Both the position numbers and the translations under genes were made by a program. DNA of 64,000 nucleotides from Fen-1254 sp963778945 (lineage in GTDB: Bacteria > Bacteroidota > Ignavibacteria > UBA10030): assembly GCA_963778945.1 (NCBI GenBank), contig CAVZWL010000008.1, positions 1-64,000 of the forward strand. Direction: 5' to 3'. How positions within the stretch are numbered: position 1 is the first letter of the stretch; every line of letters starts with the position of its first letter. Below the pieces are notes generated by a model. It was not told the DNA's origin. It saw only the letters and a program-made list of their open reading frames with translations, and did no database searches. Below are positions 7,922-16,770 of the stretch, in pieces.

Positions 7922-9463
7922 ATGCGCATCGTTCCCTCCCTGCATCACGAGCATAGTTCCTACAAGTGGTGGGTCCTCGCCAACGTGATGATCGGAACAT
8001 TTATGGCCGTGTTAGACGCCACGATCGTCGATGTTTCGCTGGCAAAGCTTATGGCAGCATTCGGCATCAGCGTCGACAAGGTTGAGTGGGTTATAACCGC
8101 ATACATGCTCGTCTTTGCCGTTATGCTTCCGACCGCCGGATGGATAGCCGACCATTTCGGATATAAACGCACATATTTTTTAGCGCTTGCCATGTTCACA
8201 CTCGGTTCGTTTCTCTGCGGACAGGCATGGAATGAAGACGTTTTGATTCTCTCACGCATTATACAGGCAACGGGAGCTGGACTCCTTATGCCGACCGGCA
8301 TGGCGATTATCACGCGCGAATTCCCGCCGCACCAGCGCGGGCTTGCCCTGGGATTTTGGGGCATAGCTGCCGCTGCGTCCGTTTCCCTCGGACCTATGAT
8401 CGGCGGGTACCTCATCGACAACATCAACTGGAATTCCATTTTCAACGTTAATGTGCCGGTGGGTATCATCGGACTTTTTGCGACCTATGTCATTCAGCGC
8501 GAATATAAAACAGAACGTGTACGCAGTTTCGATGTCGTCGGATTTATTTCCATGGCGACATTCCTGACTACACTCCTTTTAGCGTTGACCGATGCAAATG
8601 CCAAATGGAATACCGGCGGATGGACGTCGCCGTTTATTATAAACTGTCTTATCATCTCCTCATTGGCGTTTATTGTCTTTATTCTCACCGAGGCAACGGT
8701 CAAACATCCGCTTATCGAAATGTCGTTGTTCAAGGATTTTAATTTTACGGTTGCAAACGGAGTGTTGTTTATTTTCGGATTCGGTATGTTCGGCAGCACC
8801 TTCCTGCTTCCGCTGTATCTTCAAAATTCTCTCGGCTATACGGCATTCCAGGCCGGATCGCTTTTTCTGCCGGTCGGACTGATTCAAGCTGTGACCGCTC
8901 CGGTGGCTGGATTTTTGTCGGATAAGATCAATCCGAAAATTCCTTCATTTTGCGGACTTCTCCTCCTGGCGTTCAGTCTGTCCATCAACGGTTCTCTCTC
9001 TCTGTTCTCCGAACATCATCAGATTATGATTCCGCTTTACATTCGCGGATTTGCTATGGGACTGATTTTTACGCCATTGACGACTATCGCACTTTCCAAT
9101 GTGCCGCGGCAAAAAACCGGACAGGCGTCCGGTCTGTACAACATTATCCGTCAGCTTGGCGGAAGCTTCGGCATAGCTTTTATGAGTTCCTTGCTCATAC
9201 GGCGTACGATTTATCATAACGCCATATACGGACAGGTGGTCAATCCGCAATCCGTAGTATTTCAAAATGTCGTCCGCGGTTTGACGAGGTTCAGTGCGGA
9301 TGCGCTAGCCGGTAATCCATCTCTTGCTGCAATGCGTGCGCAGGCAATCATCGCATCTCATATTGCGACGCAGTCGTTCGTCAAAGCAGTCGGCGATGTG
9401 TTCCTTGTTGCCGCATTCATCACGCTGGCGGCTACAATTCCAGTATCTCTTATTGCGCTATAA
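7922..9463 (+). CDS. emrB: EmrB/QacA (DHA2) drug:H+ antiporter
   Basis: A major-facilitator pump with about 14 transmembrane helices. The first loop has the DHA2-type pattern VLDATIVDVSLAKLMAAFG (motif D1) and GWIADHFGYKRTY (motif A); the motif C-like GPMIGGYLID follows. It would export toxic compounds in exchange for protons, delivering them to the EmrA-like adaptor and TolC-like channel. I place the start at 7922, where GAGGAGGAG precedes ATG at good spacing. An in-frame ATG at 7883 overlapping the emrA stop would add 13 residues. The C-terminal cytoplasmic tail is short. Confidence 0.92.
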   Translation: MRIVPSLHHEHSSYKWWVLANVMIGTFMAVLDATIVDVSLAKLMAAFGISVDKVEWVITAYMLVFAVMLPTAGWIADHFGYKRTYFLALAMFTLGSFLCGQAWNEDVLILSRIIQATGAGLLMPTGMAIITREFPPHQRGLALGFWGIAAAASVSLGPMIGGYLIDNINWNSIFNVNVPVGIIGLFATYVIQREYKTERVRSFDVVGFISMATFLTTLLLALTDANAKWNTGGWTSPFIINCLIISSLAFIVFILTEATVKHPLIEMSLFKDFNFTVANGVLFIFGFGMFGSTFLLPLYLQNSLGYTAFQAGSLFLPVGLIQAVTAPVAGFLSDKINPKIPSFCGLLLLAFSLSINGSLSLFSEHHQIMIPLYIRGFAMGLIFTPLTTIALSNVPRQKTGQASGLYNIIRQLGGSFGIAFMSSLLIRRTIYHNAIYGQVVNPQSVVFQNVVRGLTRFSADALAGNPSLAAMRAQAIIASHIATQSFVKAVGDVFLVAAFITLAATIPVSLIAL

Positions 9464-9528
9464 GAAAAAATCCCACGGTGAAAAGTCCGTGTCCCCAGTA
9501 GCTATAGATTAATATTATCGGAAACTTT

Positions 9529-10822
9529 ATGAAAAAAATATTATTGGTTGTAAGCATAGGATTCTTGCTGCAGACAGCATTCGCGCAGGATACATTGACC
9601 GTAGAACGTGCAGTTCAGCAGGTTTTGCGGACGCATCCGGCTCTTGAACAAGCTGCGGCAAACGTACGGGCAGCGGAGGCCCGAACAGAACTTTCCAAAA
9701 GCGCAGAATACCCGAATGTTTCGGCGCTCGCTCAGTATACCCGCATCGGCCCCATTCCGGCATTTTATATTCCCGTCATGGGAAATTTTGTTCTCGCTCC
9801 CGATAATAACTACGACGGCCACGTCAGTGCGGAATACACGGTGTACAGATTTCGGAAAAACGAACTCAGGCATCGATGTCGCTCAGTCCCGTGTTCATTT
9901 CTTTCAGGATGCCGTCGACCTGACGCGGACAGGTCTGGCTTTGCAGACCATACGGACATTTTATACTATCGTTTTTTTGCAGAAAAGCCTGACGGTGCAG
10001 GATGAACAGATTGCCGCGCTTCAGCAGCATCTTGACATTACGCAAAAACGGGTTATTGCAGGATCAGCAACGAAATTCGACGTGCTCACGACTCAGGTGC
10101 GCGTTGCATCGGCTCAAAATCAAAAAGTGGAGATCCTGAATGCAATGGAAAAACAGCAATCTTATATGCGGCAATTGCTCGGACTCCCCGCACATGCCCC
10201 GATTATTGTTAACGGAACATTCAACGAAAACAGTGCTCCTCTCGATGCCGATGCTCTTTTTCAAACCGCTTATGACCGGCGCACGGAGCTTAAAATGGCA
10301 CGCGATGCCGAACGGACAGCACAGTTCCAGCAGCAGGCCAGCGCGGTAAATGAGCGTCCCTCTCTGAAACTCTTCGGCAGTTATGGAGTCAAGAACGGAT
10401 TTGAGCCCAACCTCGATGTATGGCGCGGGAACTGGGCGGTCGGCGCTGTTGCCGGCATTCCAATTTTCAATGGAAACCGCACGGAGCATCAAGTTGAAGA
10501 ATCGAAAGCTGCAGTAGAGGCCGAAGAGGCACATACAGCCGGTACAATCAAGCAAGTCCGATCCGAAGTGGAGCAGGCAATTGCCGACGTTCAGGCAGCT
10601 CAGACAAAAGTCGAAATTTCAAAGATTCAGCTTCAGCAGGCGCACGAGGCAGTTACCATTGCCCGAACACGCTACGAAACCGGATCCATAACAAATCTCG
10701 ACCTGCTCGATGCGGAAACGGCAGAATCGACGTCTAAACTTTTTGATTTGCAGGCCTTTTACCAGTTCGTTATAAGCAAATTTAATTTGCAGCAAACGAC
10801 GGGAACCCTTTTGCAGAATTAA
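9529..10822 (+). CDS. tolC: TolC-family outer-membrane efflux protein (one frameshift)
   Basis: An outer-membrane channel of the TolC type, split by a single-base frameshift near 9847. The first frame gives a signal peptide (MKKILLVVSIGFLLQTAFAQ) and the N-terminal repeat with THPALEQAAANVRAAEARTE. The second gives DFGKTNSGIDVAQSRV onward to the end, including the second repeat with AAVEAEEAHTAGTIKQVRSE. Removing one base in GTGTACAGAT restores the TVYDFGKT motif expected of the family. Total length is then about 430 aa, normal for TolC. It completes the EmrAB-TolC exporter. Several other genes in this window have similar lone indels, so sequencing error is more likely than a pseudogene. Confidence 0.88.
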
Positions 10823-10850
10823 GAATTTAGAATGAAAGAATGAAGAAATC

Positions 10851-10880
10851 GCCAATCTCGAATTGTCAATTGCCAATTGG
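10851..10880. repeat. Heptanucleotide repeat array B
   Basis: A short run of CAATTGN-type 7-nt units (TCAATTG at 10866-10872, CCAATTG at 10873-10879) starting about 30 nt after the tolC stop. It uses the same words as array A at 5890-6008. Confidence 0.65.
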
Positions 10881-10984
10881 AAGAAGCAGACAGGGGAACA
10901 GACGAAGGTTTGTAGGTGTTGTAGAGTGTACGGAGATCAATTTGAAAAGAAACGTAATTAATCAGCTTATGTAAATAATCCTGA

Positions 10985-11063
10985 TCATTCCCGCGGATTT
11001 TAAGCGGGAATCCAGAACGGAGTTTTAACTTATTTCTGGACTCCGATGGACATTCGGGAATGA
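10985..11063. repeat. REP-like nested palindrome
   Basis: A 79-bp element with 9-bp perfect ends, TCATTCCCG (10985-10993) and CGGGAATGA (11055-11063), and inner complementary segments GGAATCCAGAA and TTCTGGACTCC. The left arm itself folds (TTCCCGC and GCGGGAA). This resembles the widespread intergenic GTCATTCCCGC/GCGGGAATCCAG family of REP/BIME-type palindromes. It lies between tolC and the aldo/keto reductase gene. Whether it is mobile cannot be judged from one copy. Confidence 0.7.
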
Positions 11064-11164
11064 CAGTGTTTTTATAATTTCAAAAATACGCTGAGCAGTT
11101 AAAAAAAAACAATCATTCCAAAATATCACTGTGCAATGACTTCAGTTTGCAAAGGGAATACCCA

Positions 11165-12151
11165 ATGGAATATAGAACTCTCGGAAAAAACGGACCGAAA
11201 ATTTCAGCGCTCGGACTCGGCTGTATGGGTATGTCCGAATTTTACGGCGGCAGAAACGACGACGAATCGGTCGCAACAATTCACCGCGCTATCGAATTAG
11301 GTTTGAATTTTTTCGATACCGCCGATATGTACGGTGTCGGAAAAAATGAAGAGCTTGTCGGTCAGGCGCTCCGCACCGATCGAAATAATATTATTCTTGC
11401 AACGAAGTTCGGAAACGTGCGCGGCAAGGACGGAAGTTTTCTCGGCGTCAACGGCCGTCCCGAATATGTCCGCTCTTCATGCGATGCCAGCCTGCAGCGG
11501 CTCGGAACCGATTACATCGATCTCTATTATCAGCACCGCGTCGATCCTCAGGTTCCGATCGAAGAAACCGTCGGCACAATGGCGGACCTTGTGAAAGAGG
11601 GAAAAGTAAAATATCTCGGTATGTCCGAAGCCGCGCCTGCAACAATCCGCCGGGCATATAAAGTTCATCCCATTGCCGCCCTGCAGACGGAATATTCGCT
11701 CTGGACACGGGATGTTGAGGCGGAAATTCTGCCGGCATGCCGTGAACTTGGAATTACATTTGTTCCTTACAGTCCTCTCGGCCGCGGATTTTTCACCGGG
11801 TCGTTGAAGAATACGACAGATCTTGCTGCCGACGATTTCCGGCGCAATAGTCCGCGTTTCCAGGGAGAGAATTTTGCTCATAACCTTGAATTGTTCAAAC
11901 ACGTAGAATCGATAGCGCGGGAAAAGCAATGCACAACGGCGCAGCTGGCGCTTGCATGGCTGCTTGCACAGGGAAACGATATCGTGCCGATACCGGGAAC
12001 CAAGAAACGAAGGTATCTTGAGGAAAACTTAGAATCGATAAATCTTCATTTGACAAAAGAAGAAAGCGATCGTCTGAGCGCAGCGGTTCCTGCCGGTTCT
12101 GCCGCAGGCCTCCGTTACCCGGAACGGTCGATGGGAGCGGTGAATAAGTAA
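11165..12151 (+). CDS. Aldo/keto reductase
   Basis: A 328-aa NADP(H)-dependent oxidoreductase of the aldo/keto reductase superfamily (YajO/AKR13-like). The catalytic tetrad is visible: D51 (FFDTADMYG), Y56, K81 (ATKFG) and H124 (YYQHRVDP). The C-terminal cofactor-binding region has IPGTKKRRYLEENL, as expected. It starts MEYRTLGKNG, typical for the group, so I use the ATG at 11165 behind AAAGGGA rather than an upstream TTG at 11147. The substrate is unknown; family members reduce varied aldehydes and ketones. It appears monocistronic, with repeats on both sides. Confidence 0.93.
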   Translation: MEYRTLGKNGPKISALGLGCMGMSEFYGGRNDDESVATIHRAIELGLNFFDTADMYGVGKNEELVGQALRTDRNNIILATKFGNVRGKDGSFLGVNGRPEYVRSSCDASLQRLGTDYIDLYYQHRVDPQVPIEETVGTMADLVKEGKVKYLGMSEAAPATIRRAYKVHPIAALQTEYSLWTRDVEAEILPACRELGITFVPYSPLGRGFFTGSLKNTTDLAADDFRRNSPRFQGENFAHNLELFKHVESIAREKQCTTAQLALAWLLAQGNDIVPIPGTKKRRYLEENLESINLHLTKEESDRLSAAVPAGSAAGLRYPERSMGAVNK

Positions 12152-12236
12152 ATTGACAATTGCAGCCGGAGGCCTGAAAATGTTATCCCGCGCCAGCGTG
12201 ATTCAAATTTGAATACAGTGAACGTGGTTTACAGTA

Positions 12237-12490
12237 GAGAAATCGCGAATTGCTAACTGCAAACTGTAAACAGTAGAAAAGAAGTTCTTAGTCCGGCGTG
12301 CTTAGTGCTGAAGTTCATAAGAAGACCAATGTTCAGCTGTGAACTGCAAACTGAAAACTGTAAACTGACAAATAATGAACTGATAAACCAAACAACGAAC
12401 CAAGAACTAAGAACTACGAACCAAGAACTAATCCTGCAGCACCGCAGCACCTCCCCACGGCAGCACATTGAATAGAACCAAGAACTACGA
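12237..12490. repeat. Heptanucleotide repeat array C, with half of a 22-kb inverted repeat
   Basis: Degenerate 7-nt units fill the gap between the converging reductase and GH28 genes. GCAAACT/GTAAACT words dominate at first, then GAACCAA/GAACTAA/GAACTAC words. Positions 12279-12402 correspond, in inverted orientation, to 34495-34581 with three mismatches. The copy here carries about 36 extra bases, equal to five heptads, inserted after CAGCTGTGAAC. So the element is dispersed and varies by gain or loss of heptads. Confidence 0.85.
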
Positions 12491-12497
12491 AAATCTT

Positions 12498-14159
12498 CTA
12501 CTCCACCACAACTGCATCTGCCTTCACACCTGCTTCGAGCTTTATTTTTTTGACTTCCTTTGTTTCAATTCCCGATAAGCGTATATTTTCCGATTTCTCC
12601 CCGATTACTTTGATGAATACATCCGGTACTGACGGATAGGATCCTTTCGTAACGGTAATATTGCGGCTGGAAATAATCGTGAATACTGGACCCGATTTGG
12701 GAATAATCCTGCACCCGTCTAATTGCACACCGTCCGCATCGGCTGTAAAAACGCCTCGTTTCGATTCAACGGAAATATTATCGAACGTCATATTCTTAAT
12801 CGTCATTTCCGGCAGTCCGTTGATGACAATCGCACGATCCGCCCCATTGCATATGATATTTTTTATGGAAAAATCTTTGAACTGCGGAGTCCGGTTCGTA
12901 ACCGTTTCGGTGCTCCGTACCGTAAGGTCTCTCCCGGCTTCATCAATCGGCGACCCTCCGGCATAGTACATATCGAACAGAATTGCATCGGAAGCGATAT
13001 TGCGCATTTGAATTCCATCGACATAAATTTTCTCGATCACGCCCCCGCGGCCGCGCATGGATTTAAATCTCAGTCCCACATCGGTCCCGGAAAAAATGCA
13101 ATTGCAGACAATAACATTCCGTGCGCCGCCGTAGGTTTCACTTCCGACGACGAAACCGCCGTGAGCATGATAAACGACGCAATCGGCTATAATGATGTTT
13201 TCACAGGAAGGCCCGGGCTGCTGATTTTCCCCTGGAGTTCCCGGTTTTAAACAAATGCCGTCGTCCCCCACGTCGATTACACAATTGCAGATAAGGACAT
13301 TCCGGCAGGAACTCGGATCGATGGCGTCGGTGTTTCTGCCGTACGCCGGCGCGAGAACATGAACATTGCGGATAATCAGATTTTCACATTGGGCGGGCAC
13401 GATATTATAGCGCGGAGAATTTTCAAATGTCGGACCGTCGATGAGGATATTTGTACACTCAACGATGTTCAGAAGATTCGGACGGAAATATTCTTTTGTG
13501 TTTTCATATTCGTCCGGCGTCATATCGCCTTGCCTGTGCGTCTTGAGAAAATCTTCCGCTTCCATCGCCTCTTTGGAAGGCCACCATTGACTCCCGTCGG
13601 CTGAAACAACACCGCCGGTTTCGAGCTGGCTTTTCCATTGCCATTGGGTCATATCCTCTTTGACGACATACCGCCAGGATTCCCCCGCGCCGTCAAAAAT
13701 TCCTTCTCCAGTAATCGCAATATCCGTCCGGCCGTAGGCGGAGATTTGCGGCATCCTCCGCAGGCGGCTGCGACCGGAAAAACCTGCAAACGGATAATCG
13801 GCAAGATTCTTGCTGAATTGTACGAGCGCTCCTTTTTGGACATGGAGATTGATACGGCTGAGAAGCGCAATGGGCCCGGTCAGCCACGTGCCTGGCGGAA
13901 CAGTGACCGTGCCGCCGCCCGCTTTTGCGCAAGCAGCGATTGCATCGGCAAACGCTTTTGTATTGAGCGTGAACCCGTCCGGAACCGCGCCATAATCGAC
14001 GATACTCACGGTTCGGTCGGGAAATTTCGGTTCACTCACTGCCGGGGCCGGAAACGGCAGCCCGGTTAGATAATCTTTCAATTGTTTCTGCGGCTCTCCT
14101 GCTGCGGCAAGAGTAACTGCGAAGACAAGACAGACGGCGATTGTTTTTTTTATTGTCAT
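12498..14159 (-). CDS. Glycoside hydrolase family 28 (polygalacturonase-like)
   Basis: A 553-aa secreted pectin-degrading enzyme. Residues 1-20 form a signal peptide (AVCLVFAVTLAAAG). The mature protein is a right-handed parallel beta-helix. It opens with VSIVDYGAVPDGFTLNTKAF, typical of bacterial GH28. The catalytic motifs are all seen: NTDAID (276-281), GDDGICLK (298-305, catalytic Asp pair), HAHGGFVVGSE (331-341) and RFKS (364-367). Bacterial members with this layout are often exo-polygalacturonases or rhamnogalacturonan hydrolases; the exact substrate is not settled by motifs. No neighbouring SusCD pair or other pectinase is present. A GH26 gene at 34.6 kb is the only other glycosidase in the window. 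Confidence 0.9.
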   Translation of the reverse strand: MTIKKTIAVCLVFAVTLAAAGEPQKQLKDYLTGLPFPAPAVSEPKFPDRTVSIVDYGAVPDGFTLNTKAFADAIAACAKAGGGTVTVPPGTWLTGPIALLSRINLHVQKGALVQFSKNLADYPFAGFSGRSRLRRMPQISAYGRTDIAITGEGIFDGAGESWRYVVKEDMTQWQWKSQLETGGVVSADGSQWWPSKEAMEAEDFLKTHRQGDMTPDEYENTKEYFRPNLLNIVECTNILIDGPTFENSPRYNIVPAQCENLIIRNVHVLAPAYGRNTDAIDPSSCRNVLICNCVIDVGDDGICLKPGTPGENQQPGPSCENIIIADCVVYHAHGGFVVGSETYGGARNVIVCNCIFSGTDVGLRFKSMRGRGGVIEKIYVDGIQMRNIASDAILFDMYYAGGSPIDEAGRDLTVRSTETVTNRTPQFKDFSIKNIICNGADRAIVINGLPEMTIKNMTFDNISVESKRGVFTADADGVQLDGCRIIPKSGPVFTIISSRNITVTKGSYPSVPDVFIKVIGEKSENIRLSGIETKEVKKIKLEAGVKADAVVVE

Positions 14160-14304
14160 TTTTTATCCTAGGCGATCATGCACTATTAAAGTTTATTATC
14201 TACTCCAGCATCTATAATGTAGAAAAGACTAAATCCAATCACAATCCTACGAGAGAAAAACGCATTGCATAACTGGAAGTTTTTGCCGAATTTTATCGAC
14301 ATAC

Positions 14305-14342
14305 TTGTTTTTTTCCTGAGAATGCTTTAATATAGTAAAGCA
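14305..14342 (+). promoter_or_regulatory. Promoter with overlapping palindromic operator, XRE-cupin operon
   Basis: A sigma-70-like promoter is possible: TTGTTT at 14305-14310, a 17-nt spacer, and TAATAT at 14328-14333. A perfect inverted repeat, TGCTTTA (14323-14329) and TAAAGCA (14336-14342) with a 6-nt spacer, covers the -10 box. That is a classic autorepressor arrangement for the XRE-cupin regulator that starts at 14394. Confidence 0.5.
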
Positions 14343-14393
14343 CATCAAAAAACGCAGTATCAAAAACACAAAAAGAGAGAAAGGTCAAGAGTT

Positions 14394-14972
14394 ATGTCCG
14401 AACATATCCGGCCGATCGTCGAACGAATTAAGGGACTTCGTGAAATTGCAGGACTGTCCCCCGAAGCAATGGCAAAGGAACTCGGGATTTCAGCGATGCA
14501 ATATCTGGAATATGAAAGCGGATCGGTCGATATTCCGGTCAGTTTTCTCTTCGAAGTGGCAAAAAGACACAAGGTGGAGCTTTCCGCTATTCTCAGCGGC
14601 GACAACCCGAGACTTCATGTCTATTGTGTCGTACGGAAAGGCAAGGGACTGGAGGTTGAAAGAAGACGGCAATATCATTACGAAAACCTTGCCGCAAATT
14701 TTATTAATAAAAAAGCGGAACCATTCATGGTCACTATCGATCCGGAAAGTGAAAATGCCCCTCTGGAATTCAGTACTCACCACGGACACGAATTCAATTA
14801 CGTTCTCGAAGGCACTATGAATATCGTCGTCGACGGGCATGAGATTATTCTCCATGAAGGGGATTCCATCTATTATGACTCGGGGTATAAACACGCGATG
14901 AAAGCCCTTAACGGATCGAAAGTAAAATTTTTAGCAATCGTCTTTCCGGAATCGAAAGGAACTTCTGCATGA
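14394..14972 (+). CDS. XRE-family HTH regulator with C-terminal cupin
   Basis: A 192-aa one-component regulator. Residues 10-65 form a helix-turn-helix of the XRE type (LREIAGLSPEAMAKELGISA). Residues 110-185 form a cupin with both family motifs: HHGHEFNYVLEGTMNIVVDG (motif 1, with His/His/Glu metal ligands) and GDSIYYDSGYKHAMKALNG (motif 2). The cupin presumably senses a small metabolite. The stop codon overlaps the start of the acyl-CoA synthetase gene (ATGA), so the two are translationally coupled; this HTH-cupin/AMP-ligase pairing is common in anaerobes. A palindrome at 14323-14342 is a likely target of autoregulation. There is no clear strong ribosome site beyond GAAAGG. Confidence 0.92.
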   Translation: MSEHIRPIVERIKGLREIAGLSPEAMAKELGISAMQYLEYESGSVDIPVSFLFEVAKRHKVELSAILSGDNPRLHVYCVVRKGKGLEVERRRQYHYENLAANFINKKAEPFMVTIDPESENAPLEFSTHHGHEFNYVLEGTMNIVVDGHEIILHEGDSIYYDSGYKHAMKALNGSKVKFLAIVFPESKGTSA

Positions 14973-16630
14973 TGCTCGATAAATTTCTTGGACGCCAGCA
15001 ATTTTCTTCCTACGAAGAATTCACCGAGACCTATACCGTCAACATCCCGGATCGATTTAATTTCGCCTACGATGTCGTCGATGCCTTTGCAAAAGAACAG
15101 CCCGAAAAAATCGCTATGGTTTGGTGCAACGATGATGGTGAAGAACGGATATTCAGTTTCGCACAGATGAAGGAATACAGCGACAGAGCGGCGAATGTTT
15201 TTACCTCGCTCGGCATAGGCAAAGGCGATCCCGTGATGCTGGTTTTAAAACGCCGCTATGAATTCTGGTTTTGTATTCTCGCCCTCCACAAAATCGGAGC
15301 TGTTACGATACCGGCAACACACCTGCTCACCGCTAAAGACATTGCGTACCGCAACAATGCTGCGGACATCAAGATGATCGTGTCGGTTGCGGAAGAAGAG
15401 GTGGTCAAACACATCGAAGATGCGCTGCCGAAATCCCCGACCATAAAGCATTTAGCTCTTATCGGCACTTCACGCAAAGGGTGGATTAACTTTACGGAAG
15501 CCATGGAGAAGGCGCCGTCGCTGTTTCCCAAACCATCCGAAGCCCTTCTGCCGGAGAACAAAGACACACTGCTGCTGTATTTCACCTCCGGCACGACCGG
15601 CATGCCGAAGATGGTCAAACACGATTTTACCTATCCGCTCGGGCATATTCTCACGGCAAAATACTGGCAGAATGTCCAGGATAACGGACGGCACCTGACC
15701 GTTGCCGATACCGGATGGGCGAAAGCAGTATGGGGAAAAATTTACGGGCAATGGCTTGCGGGCAGCGCCGTTATGACATTCGACTACGACAGATTCGTCC
15801 CGAAGAGAATGATGGACGTCATCGTCAAGCATAAGGTCACGACATTCTGTGCTCCGCCTACCATTTATCGATTCCTCATCAAAGAAGATTTGTCGAAGTA
15901 CGATCTGAGCAATTTAAAATACTGCGCCGTTGCGGGAGAACCGCTTAATCCCGAGGTCTATAAACAATTTTTGGATGCTACCGGCATCCGGTTAATGGAA
16001 GGATACGGGCAGACGGAATTAACCGTTTGTGTTGCAACGTATCCGTGGATGACGCCCAAACCGGGTTCGATGGGCAAACCCTCGCCCGGATACGACATCG
16101 ACATTGTCAACGATCAAGGCAAATCGTGCGACGTCGGTGAAGAAGGACAGATCGTCGTCTACACGAGCAGGAGGAAACCTCCAGGCATGTTCGAAGAATA
16201 TTACCGCGACGAAGCGCTGACCAAAAGCGTATGGCATGAGGGCGTGTATTACACCGGCGATATGGCGTGGCGGGATGAAGACGGCTATTACTGGTTTGTC
16301 GGCAGAGCGGACGACATTATTAAAAGCTCCGGCTACCGTATCGGACCGTTCGAAGTGGAAAGCGCTTTGCTGGAACATCCAGCGGTTCTGGAATGCGCCA
16401 TTACGGCGGTTCCCGATGAGGATCGGGGACAAATCGTCAAGGCAACTGTTGTGCTTTCAAAAAATTATACGGCAAGCGACGAACTTGTGCGCATCCTGCA
16501 GGAACATGTCAAAAAAGTCACCGCACCGTATAAATACCCGCGCATCGTCGAATTTGTGGCCGAGCTTCCCAAAACCATAAGCGGAAAAATCCGCCGTGTG
16601 CAGATACGCGATGACGACAGAATCGAATAA
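14969..16630 (+). CDS. AMP-forming acyl-CoA synthetase
   Basis: A 553-aa ANL-superfamily ligase that activates a carboxylic acid to its CoA thioester through an acyl-adenylate. Visible motifs are YFTSGTTGMPKMVKHDFTYP (P-loop), EGYGQTELT (A5), the hinge segment YYTGDMAWRDEDGYYWFVGR, SSGYRIGPFEVE, and the catalytic lysine of PKTISGKIRR near the C-terminus. Overall it is closest in pattern to medium-chain acyl-CoA/acetyl-CoA synthetase-like enzymes (DTGWAKAVWGK). The exact acid is not predictable by eye. It is coupled by a 4-bp overlap to the XRE-cupin regulator, which suggests induction by its substrate or product. Confidence 0.92.
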   Translation: MMLDKFLGRQQFSSYEEFTETYTVNIPDRFNFAYDVVDAFAKEQPEKIAMVWCNDDGEERIFSFAQMKEYSDRAANVFTSLGIGKGDPVMLVLKRRYEFWFCILALHKIGAVTIPATHLLTAKDIAYRNNAADIKMIVSVAEEEVVKHIEDALPKSPTIKHLALIGTSRKGWINFTEAMEKAPSLFPKPSEALLPENKDTLLLYFTSGTTGMPKMVKHDFTYPLGHILTAKYWQNVQDNGRHLTVADTGWAKAVWGKIYGQWLAGSAVMTFDYDRFVPKRMMDVIVKHKVTTFCAPPTIYRFLIKEDLSKYDLSNLKYCAVAGEPLNPEVYKQFLDATGIRLMEGYGQTELTVCVATYPWMTPKPGSMGKPSPGYDIDIVNDQGKSCDVGEEGQIVVYTSRRKPPGMFEEYYRDEALTKSVWHEGVYYTGDMAWRDEDGYYWFVGRADDIIKSSGYRIGPFEVESALLEHPAVLECAITAVPDEDRGQIVKATVVLSKNYTASDELVRILQEHVKKVTAPYKYPRIVEFVAELPKTISGKIRRVQIRDDDRIE

Positions 16631-16645
16631 AAAACAGAATTGCAG

Positions 16646-16664
16646 GGGCACATCGCATGTGCCC
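16646..16664 (+). terminator. Hairpin after acyl-CoA synthetase gene
   Basis: GGGCACAT (16646-16653) and ATGTGCCC (16657-16664) form an 8-bp stem with a 3-nt loop, 15 nt after the stop codon. There is no strong U tract, so it may be a transcript-stabilising hairpin or a repeat rather than a full terminator. Confidence 0.45.
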
Positions 16665-16770
16665 TTACGGTAAATGCCAAATTCAAAGATATCGCCGTGT
16701 ACTTGCGGTTAACGAAAAAAATTGAAGTTCTCCCTGCTTTCCTTCTCGCAAAAAATGCCGCACCCTTCTT

